Shown here one piece after another: positions 44,070 to 54,800 of a stretch of 64,000 nucleotides of DNA. The notes beneath the pieces were generated by a model that was not told the origin of the DNA, searched no databases, and saw nothing but the letters and a program-made list of their open reading frames with translations. The DNA is from Streptantibioticus ferralitis (lineage in GTDB: Bacteria > Actinomycetota > Actinomycetes > Streptomycetales > Streptomycetaceae): the NCBI RefSeq assembly GCF_029223525.1, contig NZ_JARHTQ010000027.1, positions 42,343-106,342 on the forward strand. The letters are read 5' to 3'. Made by a program: the position numbers and the translations under genes. Numbering within the stretch: the first letter of the stretch is position 1; each line of letters starts with the position of its first letter.

Positions 44070-44144
44070 CCGTCGAGACTAAGGCCGAACGGCGGGTACG
44101 CGCGACGTCGCCCCGGGACTGGGAAGCGAGTGGCCTCAGCGGCC

Positions 44145-44951
44145 TCAGCGGCGCGTGAAGATCAGGTCATGGACGACATGGCCCTTGTCCAGACCCTGTC
44201 GCTCGAACTTCGTCATCGGCCGGAAGTCGGGGCGGGGCGCGTAGCCGTCGTACGCGTTGCGCAGTTCCGGCTCGGCGCTGAGCACCTCCAGCATCTGCTC
44301 CGCGTACGGCTCCCAGTCGGTGGCGCAGTGGAAGGTGGCACCGGGGGCGAGACGGGAGACCGCCAGCGAGACGAACTCGGGCTGGATCATCCGGCGTTTG
44401 TGATGGCGGGCCTTCGGCCACGGGTCGGGGAAGAAGACGCGCAGGCCCGCGAGCGAGCCGGACGGCAGCATGTCGCGGAGCAGGATGATCGCGTCGCCGT
44501 TGGCCACCCGGATGTTGGACAGGCCGTTCTGTTCCGCGAGGCAGAGCAGATGGCCCTGGCCAGGTGTGTGGACGTCCACCGCGAGGATTCCGGCGGCCGG
44601 GTCGGCGGCGGCCATGTCCGCGGTCGCGTCGCCCATGCCGAAGCCGATCTCCACCACGACGGGGATGTCGGCGGGGGCCACGGGGGTGCCGAAGAGTGCC
44701 GCCAGGTCGAGTGGGCTGCCGTCGATGTCCAGGCCCCACTGCGGCCACAACCGGTTGATCGCGTCGCCCTGCGCCGCGGTCACTCGGCCGCGGCGCGGAT
44801 GGAACGTACGGATCCGCTGCTCGCGGTGAGCGTCCGGATGCGGATGCGCCGCCGGGCCGTTCGGGAACATCGGCTCGCGCGGCTTGCCCTCGCGGGCTGC
44901 GCGGCCGTTCTCGGCGTCGACGGTGGATGTGGGGGTGCGGGACTCAGACAC
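44145..44951 (-). CDS. trmB: tRNA (guanine-N7-)-methyltransferase TrmB
   Basis: A 268-residue SAM-dependent enzyme that methylates G46 in the variable loop of tRNAs. VVEIGFGMGDATADMA is the SAM-binding motif. VFFPDPWPKARHHKRRMIQ is the TrmB signature (PDPWPKxRHxKRR), and MTKFERQGLDKGH is near the C-terminus. An actinobacterial-type N-terminal extension of about 75 residues precedes the core. The GTG at 44951 is preferred; TAGAAT lies 10 nt before it (44962-44967), so the leader is only a few nt at most. Confidence 0.94.
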   Translation of the reverse strand: MSESRTPTSTVDAENGRAAREGKPREPMFPNGPAAHPHPDAHREQRIRTFHPRRGRVTAAQGDAINRLWPQWGLDIDGSPLDLAALFGTPVAPADIPVVVEIGFGMGDATADMAAADPAAGILAVDVHTPGQGHLLCLAEQNGLSNIRVANGDAIILLRDMLPSGSLAGLRVFFPDPWPKARHHKRRMIQPEFVSLAVSRLAPGATFHCATDWEPYAEQMLEVLSAEPELRNAYDGYAPRPDFRPMTKFERQGLDKGHVVHDLIFTRR

Positions 44952-45034
44952 AGTGCACCCAATTCTACGGGGACGCCGGAAGGAAACCCGGGGCGGTGAG
45001 GGGCGGGGCCGTGCCACCCCCGCGGGCAGCGTCT

Positions 45035-46243
45035 CTAGACCGTGCGCAGCGCCTCCATGGCTCGCCGTGCCACCTCCCGGCCGATCGGGAGGGACGCCGT
45101 GGCCGCCGGAGACGGTGCGTTCAGTACGTGCACGTACGGGCCGGAACCGGCGATGAGGAAGTCGTCGGCGAGCGTGCCGTCGCGCAGTACCGCCTGGGCG
45201 CGGACGCCCGAGGCGGCCGGTATCAGATCTTCCGGGCGCACATCGGGCAGCAGCCGCTGCACCGCCCTTGTGAACGCTCGCTTGGACAGCGAGCGGTGGA
45301 TCTCCTCGATCTCGTACCGCCAGTGGCGGCGGGCGATCCGCCAGGTGCCGGGGAAGGCGGCGGTCTGCGCCAGGTCGCGCGGGTTGATCGTCCGCCAGCG
45401 GTAGCCCTCGCGAGCGAGGGCGGGCACCGCGTTGGGGCCGATGTGGACGCCGCCGTCCACGCCGCGGGTCAGGTGCACGCCCAGGAAGGGGAAGGCCGGG
45501 TCCGGCACCGGGTAGACCAGGCCGCGGACCAGATCCGCCGCGAACGGTGCCAGCTCGTAGAACTCGCCGCGGAACGGCACGATGCGCATGGCCGGGCGGA
45601 GACCCGCCAGCCGCGCGACGCGGTCGCAGTACAGGCCCGCGCAGTTCACCAGCACCTTGGCCCGGAACTGGGTGTCCGCCGCCGAGACGATCACCTCACC
45701 ACCGCGCCGGGTGATCGCCCGCACCTGGTGGCCGTAGCGCAGGTCCGCGCCGGCGTCCTGGGCCAGGCGGGCCAGCGTCCGGGTCACCGCGCCGAAGTCG
45801 CAGATGCCCGTGGTGCCGACGTGGATGGCCGCGATGCCCCGCACATGCGGCTCGTATTCCACTATCTGGGACGGCCCCAGTTCCCGCACCGGAATGCCGT
45901 TCTCCCTGCCGCGCTGCACCAGGCTGTGCAGACGCGGCAGTTCGGCGCGCTCGGTGGCGACGATCAGCTTTCCGGTCACCTCATGCGGAATGTCGTACTC
46001 GGTGCAGAACTTGACCATCTCGGCCGCGCCCTGCACGGCGTACCGCGCCTTGAGCGATCCAGGTCGGTAGTAGATCCCGCTGTGGATCACCCCGCTGTTG
46101 CGGCCGGTCTGGTGCTGGGCCGGGGCGGGCTCCTTCTCCAGCACCGTGACGCGCGTGCCGGGGGCGCTACGCGTGATCGCGTACGCCGTGGACAGGCCGA
46201 TGATCCCTCCGCCGATCACCAGCACGTCGCATGCGTTCGCCAT
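45035..46243 (-). CDS. lhgO: L-2-hydroxyglutarate oxidase LhgO
   Basis: A 402-residue FAD-dependent oxidase of the DAO family, membrane-associated, converting L-2-hydroxyglutarate to 2-oxoglutarate. The FAD motif is VLVIGGGIIGLSTAYAI (8-24); HQTGRNSGVIHSGIYY is the family signature; VLVNCAGLYCDRVARLAG and FLIAGSGPYVHVLNAPSPAAT are typical C-terminal parts. AAGGTGA lies about 4 nt before the ATG. A G/C-rich repeat region lies directly upstream. Confidence 0.92.
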   Translation of the reverse strand: MANACDVLVIGGGIIGLSTAYAITRSAPGTRVTVLEKEPAPAQHQTGRNSGVIHSGIYYRPGSLKARYAVQGAAEMVKFCTEYDIPHEVTGKLIVATERAELPRLHSLVQRGRENGIPVRELGPSQIVEYEPHVRGIAAIHVGTTGICDFGAVTRTLARLAQDAGADLRYGHQVRAITRRGGEVIVSAADTQFRAKVLVNCAGLYCDRVARLAGLRPAMRIVPFRGEFYELAPFAADLVRGLVYPVPDPAFPFLGVHLTRGVDGGVHIGPNAVPALAREGYRWRTINPRDLAQTAAFPGTWRIARRHWRYEIEEIHRSLSKRAFTRAVQRLLPDVRPEDLIPAASGVRAQAVLRDGTLADDFLIAGSGPYVHVLNAPSPAATASLPIGREVARRAMEALRTV

Positions 46244-46853
46244 CGCGTCACCTTCTCGGCTTGCGCCGTTTCCCGGCTTGCGCCGTTGCCGACTGGACAT
46301 CCCCATCATGGACTGGCCCACTGACAGGCCACACAAACCGTCTTCCCACCCACCCGCCCTTTTCCACGGGCCCCGGCACCTTGTTCCGGGAGTTGCGTCC
46401 CCGGGGCTTGGACGGGGGCGCCCCTGAGCCCCGGGCGGGGCTTGGACGGGGGCGTCCCGGGGCCCCGGGGCGGCGCTTCGCCCCTGCACCCCGGTGGGGG
46501 CGTGCTTGTGCGTTGGCGGGGGTGCGCCGCGACGCCCCGGTGGGGTGAGCCTGTGCACCCGGGCGGGGCTGTGCCCCTGCACCCCGCTGGGGCTGCCGTG
46601 CCCGGACGAGGCTGGGCCTCGGTGCTCAGCCGGCTGTCCCCAGGGCGCGGTCGCGGGGCTGCGTCCTGCGTTGTTACGGGGGGCGTCCCGTGTCCCAGCC
46701 GTACCCGTTTCACGGGGGCGCCGCCGCGCCCGTGGCGTCGTGTCCCGGAGCGCCGGGGCGGGACTGCTGCCCTTACCCCCGGCGTCGCAGTCGGGCTCGG
46801 CGCCGCGCAGCGGCGAGTGCTCCCGTGGCGCGGATCGGTTCCGGCGGAAGCCC
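46244..46853. repeat. G/C-rich non-coding stretch with short interspersed repeats
   Basis: 610 bp upstream of lhgO. GGGGCTTGGACGGGGGCG occurs at 46403-46420 and 46437-46454 (34-bp step), and the block CCCCTGCACCCCG-GTGGGG/CTGGGG at about 46481 and 46574. In composition it recalls the array at 190-1048, but the unit differs. Open frames on both strands look like composition artefacts. The lhgO promoter should lie at its left edge. Confidence 0.65.
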
Positions 46854-48245
46854 CTAGGCGGGGGCCGCCAGGAGGGGGCGGGCTCGTTCTCTCAGTTCGG
46901 CTACGCGTGGTTCGTCGCCGTACGGCTCAAGGCGGTGCAGTAGGTCGCGGACGTACTCGGTGGTGCGGGCGGAGGAGATGCGACCGGCGACCTCCACCGC
47001 TCGTACGCCTGCCGCGCAGGCCGCGTCCAGGTTTCCGGACTCCAGTTCAGCGACGGCGGAGACGACCAGGCGCAGACCGTGGGAGCGGACGAAGTCCTCG
47101 GTCGGGCGGGACAGCGCGGTCTCGGTGAAGCGCCGGACCTGCCTGGGCACGCCCAGATCGCTGTAACACTCGGCGGCGTCGGCGGCCAGCCGGTCGTACG
47201 AGTAGAAGCCGAGCCACGCCGGGTCCGGGTCGCCGTCCCGCGCCCGCTCCAGCCAGCCCTCGGCGGCCGACAGCGCCGCCCCGCACGCCTGCGGGTCGCC
47301 CGCCTTCGCGTGGGCGCGGGCCTCGACCAGGTGGAAGAAGCTCATCGTGCGGGCCGTCGCCAGGCCCCTGTTGCGCTCCAGCGCGGCCTGTGCCAGGTCC
47401 ACGCCCTCGTCGGCGAAGCCGCGGTAGATCGCCTGCAGGCTCATGGACGCCAACACATAGCCGCCGAGCGGCACATCAGCCGCCGCGCGGGCGAGCCGCA
47501 GCGCCTGGATGTAGTAGCGCTGCGCGGCCTCCTGCTGGCCGGTGTCGAACGCCATCCACCCGGCCAGGCGGGTCAGTTCGGCGGTCGCGCCGAACAGCGA
47601 GCGCCCCACGTCGTCGCTGTACGAACCGAGCAGCAGCGGTGCCGCCTCCACCCGCAGGCACTCCGGCACCATGCCGGAACGCCAGTCTCCGCCCCCGTAC
47701 TTGGAGTCCCAGCGGCGGGCGTCGTCGGCGGCCTCGCGGAGCTTGCCCACATCCGCGTGGCCGACCTTCGCCGCGCCGGAGTCCGTCAACTCCCGTGCCA
47801 CAGAACCATCCGCGGGGGTGATCAGCCAACGGGAGGCCGGGGTGGCGTACGCGGTCACCGCGAAGGAGCCGGTCAGGAAGTCGCGGCGGCCGGCGAGGTC
47901 GAGGCGCCACAGGTCGGTCGCCGACTTCACCGCCTCGCTCACATCGCGCGGGAAGGCGAGCCCCACCTCGGGCGCCGGATCCGCGTCCGCGAGGCCGATC
48001 TCATGCAGCGGCACCGGGCGGCCGAGCTTGCTGCCGATCGCCGCGGCGATCAGATGCGGCGCGGCCCCCTGCGGCACCATCCCCTTGGCGACCCAGCGGG
48101 CCACCGATGTCTTGTCGTAGCGAAGCGTCAACCCCCGTTGCGCTCCGAGGTCGTTGACCCTGCGCGCGAGCCCCGCGTTACTGATCCCGGCCAGGGCGAG
48201 CATGGTGCCGAGTTTCTCGTTCGGCCCGCGGTGTTCCCTCGTCAT
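46854..48245 (-). CDS. Sporulation-associated regulator with HTH and TPR-like repeats (NsdA-like)
   Basis: A 463-residue protein. The N-terminal 65 residues form a helix-turn-helix ([22 protein letters not shown]...[14 protein letters not shown]). The rest is alpha-helical with tetratricopeptide-like repeats (e.g. [38 protein letters not shown]). This layout matches the Streptomyces family that includes NsdA and other sporulation- or antibiotic-control proteins. The ATG at 48245 has GAGGAG 5 nt upstream. Whether it activates or represses cannot be read from sequence. Confidence 0.8.
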   Translation of the reverse strand: MTREHRGPNEKLGTMLALAGISNAGLARRVNDLGAQRGLTLRYDKTSVARWVAKGMVPQGAAPHLIAAAIGSKLGRPVPLHEIGLADADPAPEVGLAFPRDVSEAVKSATDLWRLDLAGRRDFLTGSFAVTAYATPASRWLITPADGSVARELTDSGAAKVGHADVGKLREAADDARRWDSKYGGGDWRSGMVPECLRVEAAPLLLGSYSDDVGRSLFGATAELTRLAGWMAFDTGQQEAAQRYYIQALRLARAAADVPLGGYVLASMSLQAIYRGFADEGVDLAQAALERNRGLATARTMSFFHLVEARAHAKAGDPQACGAALSAAEGWLERARDGDPDPAWLGFYSYDRLAADAAECYSDLGVPRQVRRFTETALSRPTEDFVRSHGLRLVVSAVAELESGNLDAACAAGVRAVEVAGRISSARTTEYVRDLLHRLEPYGDEPRVAELRERARPLLAAPA

Positions 48246-49278
48246 GCGCACTCCTCGTCCCGCTCGCCGCCCCCTGCAACGCGGGCCGCGGACCGCGTTA
48301 CCCCCTGGCCGCCGGGGTCCTGCGACCGCCGGCGCCCGTCGCAGGGCATGGGCCGAGCCCCGAGCTGCCGGGACGCCCGCTCCTCGGGTACACCCAGCGT
48401 AGTTCGCCGGATCCCGACCGTTAAGAGGAGTTGTCCCGGATGGCGAGATTCCTGCGCCGCACTGGTGTACGTGCTCCCGGAGTGTGTGGCTGTGCGCCTG
48501 TCTGTGCGCTCTGTGCGGATCGAGGTGATCGCGCTTGCATGGGGCCGTGGGTCGGCCTGCCGTCGAGACTGCGGCTTCGGTTTTGTCGGTGGTGGGCCAG
48601 GGGACACCGCTGCCTCATTCCCCGCGGGTGGCGGAATCGGTCCGGGAGGCGTGCCGACGCCTCCCGGACTGAGCGTTGGGCCCGGGCGCGGTGCGAGGAA
48701 TGGCCGCGCGATTGTGGCGCGAAATCGCCGGTTTGGGGATTGCGGGTGCGGGGCACTGAGACGGGCTGCCCGTTCCGGACCACGGAGGGGGAGGCCCGGG
48801 GCGGGCAGCCTCTACCCGGCGTCGCACCGCACCGCGGCACTTGACGGCCTGGCCGGGGCGTCCACCCTGGGCGCCCAGTGGTCCTCCGGCACCCCGCCGT
48901 ATGCCCCGGGCGCGGCCACGCCGTGCGGCAGGCGGCCTGCGCGGCAGGGGCGGGGGCTGTGCGGTACGGCCGACGCGGTACGGGACACGGCTGGCGGCGA
49001 GCGGAACGCGGCCCGCGCCATGCGGCACGTGGCCTGCGGCATACGCCGACTGGCATACGACAGACAGAACATAACGCCCATATCGCCATATGGCCCGCAT
49101 CGGCGGCGCGGGACGGCGCTTCGCCATGCTCCCGTACGCCCCCTGACGCTCCACTCCGTGGCAGCATGTTCCCAGAGCAGAGCCCTGACGTTCCCCGAAC
49201 GGAGATCGGGCGGGGCTGTGATGGAGCGGCAGTTCGCCGTGGTGCGAGGCCAGTTGTCCACAGCCGGTGGAGGCTGCG
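48246..49278. other. Long intergenic region with hairpins and a DnaA box
   Basis: About 1 kb between the divergent TPR regulator and asparagine-synthase-like genes. Open frames here, including a Cys-rich one from about 48440, have mixed third positions unlike the neighbouring genes. It contains a perfect 13-bp-stem hairpin (48640-48669), the inverted repeat CCATAT-CGCC-ATATGG (49078-49093), and a perfect DnaA box TTGTCCACA (49254-49262). Confidence 0.6.
48640..48669. terminator. Strong hairpin in the 48.2-49.3 kb intergenic region
   Basis: GTCCGGGAGGCGT pairs perfectly with ACGCCTCCCGGAC around a GCCG loop. Neither flanking gene ends here, so if it is a terminator its transcript is unknown; a leader element is the other option. 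Confidence 0.5.
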
Positions 49279-51372
49279 ATGCGGTGGTTGGTGGGTTGGA
49301 GCAGCGCCGTAGCGCGATCATCCGTCGTCGCGGGCCGGACCCTGCTGCCGGTCGGCGGGCAACTCCTGTGGGGCGACCCGGATCCTCTGTGGGCGGTCGG
49401 CGACTGGCGCCCCGACGAGATCCGCGTCATCACGGCCGACCCGACACGCCCGGGCGGCAACGGCGCCTACGGCGCTTACGGTTTCAACTCCGTGCAGCGC
49501 AACGGCGGCCCGGTATCAGCGCGCCTCGCCGTACTCGGCCGGTGTGTCGCGAGCGACGACGAACTGCGCATAGGGCTCTACGCGGCGCGCGGCGGCGCAC
49601 TGCGCCATCTCACCATGTGGGCGGGCAGCTACACCGCCGTGCTCCAGATCGGCCGCCGGACCACGGTCGTCGCCGACCTCGCCGGTGTCCGCCCGGTCTT
49701 CCACACCCCGTGGGCGGGCGGCACCGCCTACGCCACGGCCGCGCTGCCGCTGGCCGACCTCGTCGAGGCGGGCCTCGACGTCACCCAACTCGCCGCCCAA
49801 CTCGCCTGCCCCGACTCGCCGGAGGCGCTCGGCAACGGCACGCCGTACCAGAACGTGCGCCGGTTGCCGCCCGGTCACGCGCTCATCCTGCGTGAGGGCG
49901 TTCCGGAGGTCACCGGGTACGAGCCGCATGCCTCCCTCGCCGTCGGCGCGTCCCGCTCCGTCACGGACGCCGAGCAGGCGGTCGCCGGAGTGCGTGACGC
50001 GCTGGTCGAGGCGGTACGGGCCCGGCTGGCCCAGCCGCGCTTCGTACCTGAACCCGGTGACGCGCCCGCGCCCGGGATCGGCGCCGACCTGTCGGGCGGC
50101 AGCGCGTCGGCGACCCTGGCGCTGCTCGCCGCGGGTCTGCCCGGTATGCCGGGGATGCCGATCGGGCTGGGCGCGCAGGCCGGGCAGCGGCTGCTGGCCG
50201 TCACGTTCAACGACCTGGCCACCGGCGGGGAGCAGGGGCGCGACGCGGAGCTGGAACGGGCCCGCAGAATGGCGGCCGACCCCCGACTGCACCATGTCGT
50301 GGTGCCCGGCGGTGCGGAGTCCCTTCCCTTCGCCGACCTGCTGGACAGCGGTCCGCTGACCGACGAACCGGGGCCCGCGCTGATCACCGCGGAACGGCAC
50401 CGGCGGCGCCTCGCGGCGGGCGGCGCCGACCACTTCATCGGCCAGGGGGCGCGCCATGTCCTGGACGCGCATCCCGCGCGCCTCGCCGACCTGCTGCTGG
50501 ACCGGCACCGGCGCCATCTGCTCCGCCCCGCCGCCGCGTTGGCGAGGGCGGAGGGGGCTTCGGCGCGGTCCGCGTTCGTACCGCTGACGTTGTACCGGGC
50601 GGCCCGGCGGCTGGCCCGCACTCCTTATCAACAGGGTGTGGAAGACGCGGCGGGCCGACTGCTGGAGCGGCGCTTCGACGATGTCGGCGCGGGCGGCCTC
50701 ACGGCGTCGCTCGCGGCGCTGACCTGGTGCCGCCCTGGTCCCGCCGCGCGCTGGCTCACCGGAGAGGCACTGGCCGAAGTATCGATTCGCTTGTCCGACG
50801 CGGCGGCCCGGCCCGGTTCTGTCGGCCGTCCCGGTGAGCGGCGGGCCCGCGCCGCGCTCACTCGCGCCGCGGCTGACCTGAGGGTTTTCGAGCAGGCCGT
50901 CGAGGTGCGCAGTCAACGGCTGCACGCGCCGTACCTCGACAACCAGGTGGTACGCGCGGCCCAGGCACTGCCCGAGTCGATGCGGGTGCGGCCCGGTGCG
51001 CGGGCCGCCGTGCTGCGGGCGGTCCTGGCCGGAGCGGGGGTTCGCGACCTGCCGCCGGGGTGGGGCGCGACGACGAACGCCTCCGGCGCGGTACGGGTCG
51101 GGTTGCGCGCCGCCGTGGACGACCTGATGGACCTCTTCAGCGCGCCGCTGCTGGCCGACGCGGGGCTGGTCGACGCGCGGGTGGTACGGGGTGCGCTGCG
51201 CGCGGCGGCCGACGGGGAGCCGTTGCCGTTGGACGGCCTGGGGGAGTTGGTCTGCACGGAGGTCTGGCTACGGCGGCTGCTGGCGCGGCGCGGATCGTGC
51301 TGGACGGGCCCCGACGCGCCGGGGGCACTCGCGTTGGCGTTCAGGGCGATTTCGTTGCCGCCGCCTCTTTAG
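49279..51372 (+). CDS. Asparagine-synthase-like ATP-dependent amide-forming protein, solitary
   Basis: A 697-residue protein resembling class B asparagine synthetases and lasso-peptide cyclases. It starts MRWLVGW, so the N-terminal Cys needed for glutaminase activity is missing, as in lasso cyclases and beta-lactam synthetase. The N-domain keeps the fold (TADPTRPGGN; LAGVRPVFHTPW). The synthetase domain has the PP-loop as LSGGSAS (about 271-277), where the usual Asp of SGGxDS is Ala. SQRLHAPYLDNQVVRAAQALP and TKAxLR-like segments are recognisable. No precursor peptide, leader peptidase or RRE gene is adjacent. GGAGG lies 5 nt before the ATG. Confidence 0.75.
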   Translation: MRWLVGWSSAVARSSVVAGRTLLPVGGQLLWGDPDPLWAVGDWRPDEIRVITADPTRPGGNGAYGAYGFNSVQRNGGPVSARLAVLGRCVASDDELRIGLYAARGGALRHLTMWAGSYTAVLQIGRRTTVVADLAGVRPVFHTPWAGGTAYATAALPLADLVEAGLDVTQLAAQLACPDSPEALGNGTPYQNVRRLPPGHALILREGVPEVTGYEPHASLAVGASRSVTDAEQAVAGVRDALVEAVRARLAQPRFVPEPGDAPAPGIGADLSGGSASATLALLAAGLPGMPGMPIGLGAQAGQRLLAVTFNDLATGGEQGRDAELERARRMAADPRLHHVVVPGGAESLPFADLLDSGPLTDEPGPALITAERHRRRLAAGGADHFIGQGARHVLDAHPARLADLLLDRHRRHLLRPAAALARAEGASARSAFVPLTLYRAARRLARTPYQQGVEDAAGRLLERRFDDVGAGGLTASLAALTWCRPGPAARWLTGEALAEVSIRLSDAAARPGSVGRPGERRARAALTRAAADLRVFEQAVEVRSQRLHAPYLDNQVVRAAQALPESMRVRPGARAAVLRAVLAGAGVRDLPPGWGATTNASGAVRVGLRAAVDDLMDLFSAPLLADAGLVDARVVRGALRAAADGEPLPLDGLGELVCTEVWLRRLLARRGSCWTGPDAPGALALAFRAISLPPPL

Positions 51373-51879
51373 GCGGCCGCTCGCGCTGGGCGGTGGTCGG
51401 GGGTTTGTCCCGCCCGCCCACTGCGGTCGGCCTGCGGGCATCGTTGCGCGCGGCTGGCTGCGGGTACGGGTGTGCTCTTGCGCTGCGGACGGGTGGGGAA
51501 TTCCCGCCCGCCCACCCGTTGCCGTTGGTCCTTGGTCGCCGTTGCGCGAGATTGCGTGTCGGTGGGTGCGTGTTCCTGCGCTGCGGTTTTGTGGGTGGGA
51601 GTCTCCGTTGCCGTCTGCTGTGGTCGACGATGCGCGCGGCTGGCTGTGGGTACCGGGGTGTGCCGGGGTGTCTTCGCACTCCGGGTTTCGCTTCGCGGTT
51701 GCGGTGCGTCGCGGGGGCGCTGCGGGGACCCCGGCACACCTCCTCGTATGGGCTGCAGCGCTGCGAGTGAGTGGGAAACCAGCCGCGGCCGAAGCGGATC
51801 CGCAGACCGAAACGTGCAATCGGGCTGGGTCGGAGGAAAATCCAAACGTCCGCGCGAGCGAACCAGTGGAGAATGAACC
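51373..51879. repeat. Intergenic imperfect repeats before the SARP gene
   Basis: About 500 bp. A block like TTGCGCGCGGCTGGCTGCGG recurs at about 51443, 51541 and 51629, each followed by a GGGTNNGGGTGTG-type stretch. GGGTGGG...GCCCACCC at about 51490-51518 can form a hairpin. No gene seen; third positions are mixed. Confidence 0.6.
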
Positions 51880-54800
51880 GTGCGGTATCTCATCCTCGGT
51901 ACGACGGAAGTCGCCGGAACACCCCTGGCGGGCGCCCGGCTGCGCGCCATCCTCACCGCCCTCGCGCTGCGCGCGGGGCGGCCCGTCGCGGCGTCCGTGC
52001 TCATCGGTGAGGTGTGGGGCGGCGACGAGCCCGAGGACGCCCATGGCGCGCTGCAAGCGCTGGTGTCCCGGCTGCGCCGGGCGCTCGGCCGGGACGAGGT
52101 CGCCTCCGGTCCGGCCGGCTACGTGCTGCGTGCCAAGCCCGAGGACGTCGACCTGTTCGTGTTCGAGCGCCTGACGAAGGACGGCGGTGCCGCGCTCGAC
52201 GCGGGCAATGCGGCGGCCGCCGCGACCGCGCTGGACGAGGCCCTGGCGCTCTGGCGCGGCCCGGCGCTCGCCGACCTTCCGGACCGTACCGCCGCTGCCC
52301 GGCCGGAGGCCCTCCGGCTCACCGCCCTGCAGCGGCGCGCCGAGGCGTATCTGGCGCTCGGGCGCGCCGCGGACGTCCTGCCGCAGGCGCAGGAACTGGT
52401 GGCCGAGCACCCGTTGAACGAGCCGTTCCATGCGCAGTACATCCGCGCGCTGCGCGCGGTGGGCCGTACCGCCGACGCCCTCGCGGCGTACGAGCAGGCC
52501 CGCCACGTCCTCGCCGACAGCCTGGGCGCCGACCCCGGCGCCGAACTACGCGCACTGCACGCCGAGTTGCTGAATCCCCCGCCACTCGCTCCGGCGAGTC
52601 CTCCCGCCGCCGCTCCGCCGCCGGCCGCGTCCCGGCCCGCACCGGAGCGGTCGCAGGAGCCGCCCGCGGGCGCGCCGCCGTCCGCCGAGTCGCTGCCTGA
52701 GGCGCCCGCGCAGAGCCGCCTACCGCACGGCAACCTCCGTACCCGGCTCACCAGCTTCGTCGGGCGCGAGGACGACCTGCGGTCGATCCGTGCGGACATG
52801 ACCCGGCACCGGCTGGTGACCCTGGTCGGTGCGGGCGGTTCCGGAAAGACGCGGCTGGCGGAGCAGGCCGGAACCGAGCTCGCGACCGCGTACCCGGACG
52901 GGGTGTGGGTCGCCGAACTCGCGCCCGTCGCGAGCCCGGGCGGGGTCGCCCGCGCCGTACTCAACTCCGTCGGCCGCAGCGACACCACCGTGCTGACCGC
53001 GGCGGTGCCCGTCGCCGAGCCGACCGAGCGGCTGCTCGAACACTGCGCGCAACGCCGCATGCTCTTGGTACTCGACAACTGCGAGCATGTCATCGGCGCC
53101 GCCGCCCGCACCGCGGAGGCGCTGCTCGCCCACTGTCCGGGCGTGACCGTGCTGGCGACCAGCCGTGAGCCGTTGGGCGTGCCGGGCGAGGCGGTACGTC
53201 CGGTGGAGCCGCTGCCGCCGCCGCCCGCGCACCGGCTGTTCGCCGAGCGCGCCGCCGCCGTCCGCCCGGGGTTCGCCGTGGACGCGGACCTTCCGGCGGT
53301 CGCGGAGATCTGCCGCCGACTCGACGGGCTGCCGTTGGCCATCGAACTCGCTGCCGCCCGGCTGCGGATGCTCACCCCACGCCAGATCGCCGACCGGCTC
53401 GACGACCGCTTCCGCCTGCTGACCACTGGCAGCCGCACCGTACTGCCGCGCCAGCAGACACTGCGGGCGGTGGTCGACTGGTCCTGGGAACTGCTCGACG
53501 ACCGTGAACGGACCGTGCTGCGCCGCGTCTGCGTCTTCTCCGGCGGCTGCACCCTCGCCGCCGCCGAGGCGGTGTGCACCGATGGTACGGAGATCCGCGA
53601 CACGGACGTCCTCCACCTGATCGGGTCGCTGGTCGACAAGTCACTGCTGGTCGCCGATGAGTCGGCCGACGGGGTGCGGTACCGGTTGCTGGAAACCATT
53701 CAGGAGTACGCGCGGGCGCGCGCCGCGGAGCATCCTGAGGAGTCGGCCGCCACCGCGCGCCGCCACGCCGCGTACTTCCACGACTTCGCACAGACCGCCG
53801 CTCCCCTACTGCACACCCGGGACCAACTGCCCTGGCTGGACCGGCTGGAGACGGAGCTGGACAATGTGCGTGGCGCGCTGGAGCGTGTGATCGCCGAGGG
53901 GGATGAGGAGACGGCGCTGGCGATGGCGGCCGCGCTCGGCTGGTTCTGGTGGCTGCGCAACTACCGGGATGAGAGCATCGTGTGGCTCCGGCGGATAGCC
54001 GCGCTGGGCGAACCGCCCGAGGACCCCGCCGACCCGCTGGGCTGGTCGCGGATGGACCTGCGGCTGATGCTGTTCTTCATCAGCGCCGACCAGCCGTCGG
54101 GGATGAGCGCCGACGAGCTCAATGCGACGGCCAGGCGGATCAGCGAGCTCTATGCCAAACCGGGACCGCACGGCGCGCGTTTTCCCGGGCTGTTGTGGCC
54201 GTTCGCTGGATTTCACCTGGGCAGGCAGAAGGACATGCGGGCGCTGACCGACGCGATGGTCGCGACGTGCCGCAAATATGGCGGGGATTGGGAGATCGCA
54301 TGCGGGCTGATGTTTCGCATGCACGTGATCATCGATCTGCCCGGCGGACTGAACATCGCCGATGGCGACTGGGCGGAGCTGACGGAGCGCACCGAACGGG
54401 TAGGGGACCGGTGGCTGCTCGCCCAGGCACACGGCGCGAGCGCCGAACTGGCCACCGCGCGCGGCCAGTACGCCACCGCGCGTGCTGACTACGAGGCGTC
54501 CATGCGGCTGTGTGAGGAACTCGGGGCGCGCGCCGAGATCCCCTTCCTGGTCGCCAGGCTGGCGGAGCTCGCCACCCGCGAGGGCGATGACGAGTTGGCC
54601 GTGAAGCTGCTGGAACGGGCGGAGCGGGAGGCCGATCACTACGGCATCTGGGATGGCCGTACCTATATCCGGTGTGTGCAAAGCAGTATTGCGATACGGG
54701 CGGGCGAGCTGGCCAGGGCCCGTGAGCTGTGCGGTCTCGCCCGCACTGAAGCGGAACGGGGCACGCCGCCGCCGATGTTCAACGTCTTCCTCACCGGCCT

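Noticed and set aside
48440..48844. Cys-rich open frame preceded by GAGGAG, considered as a peptide precursor for the asparagine-synthase-like protein
   Set aside because: Third codon positions are mixed rather than G/C-dominated, it has no leader/core organisation and it overlaps a strong hairpin; not coding-like.
49279..51372. Lasso-peptide biosynthetic cluster
   Set aside because: Only the cyclase-like gene is present; no precursor, RRE protein, leader peptidase or exporter within several kilobases.
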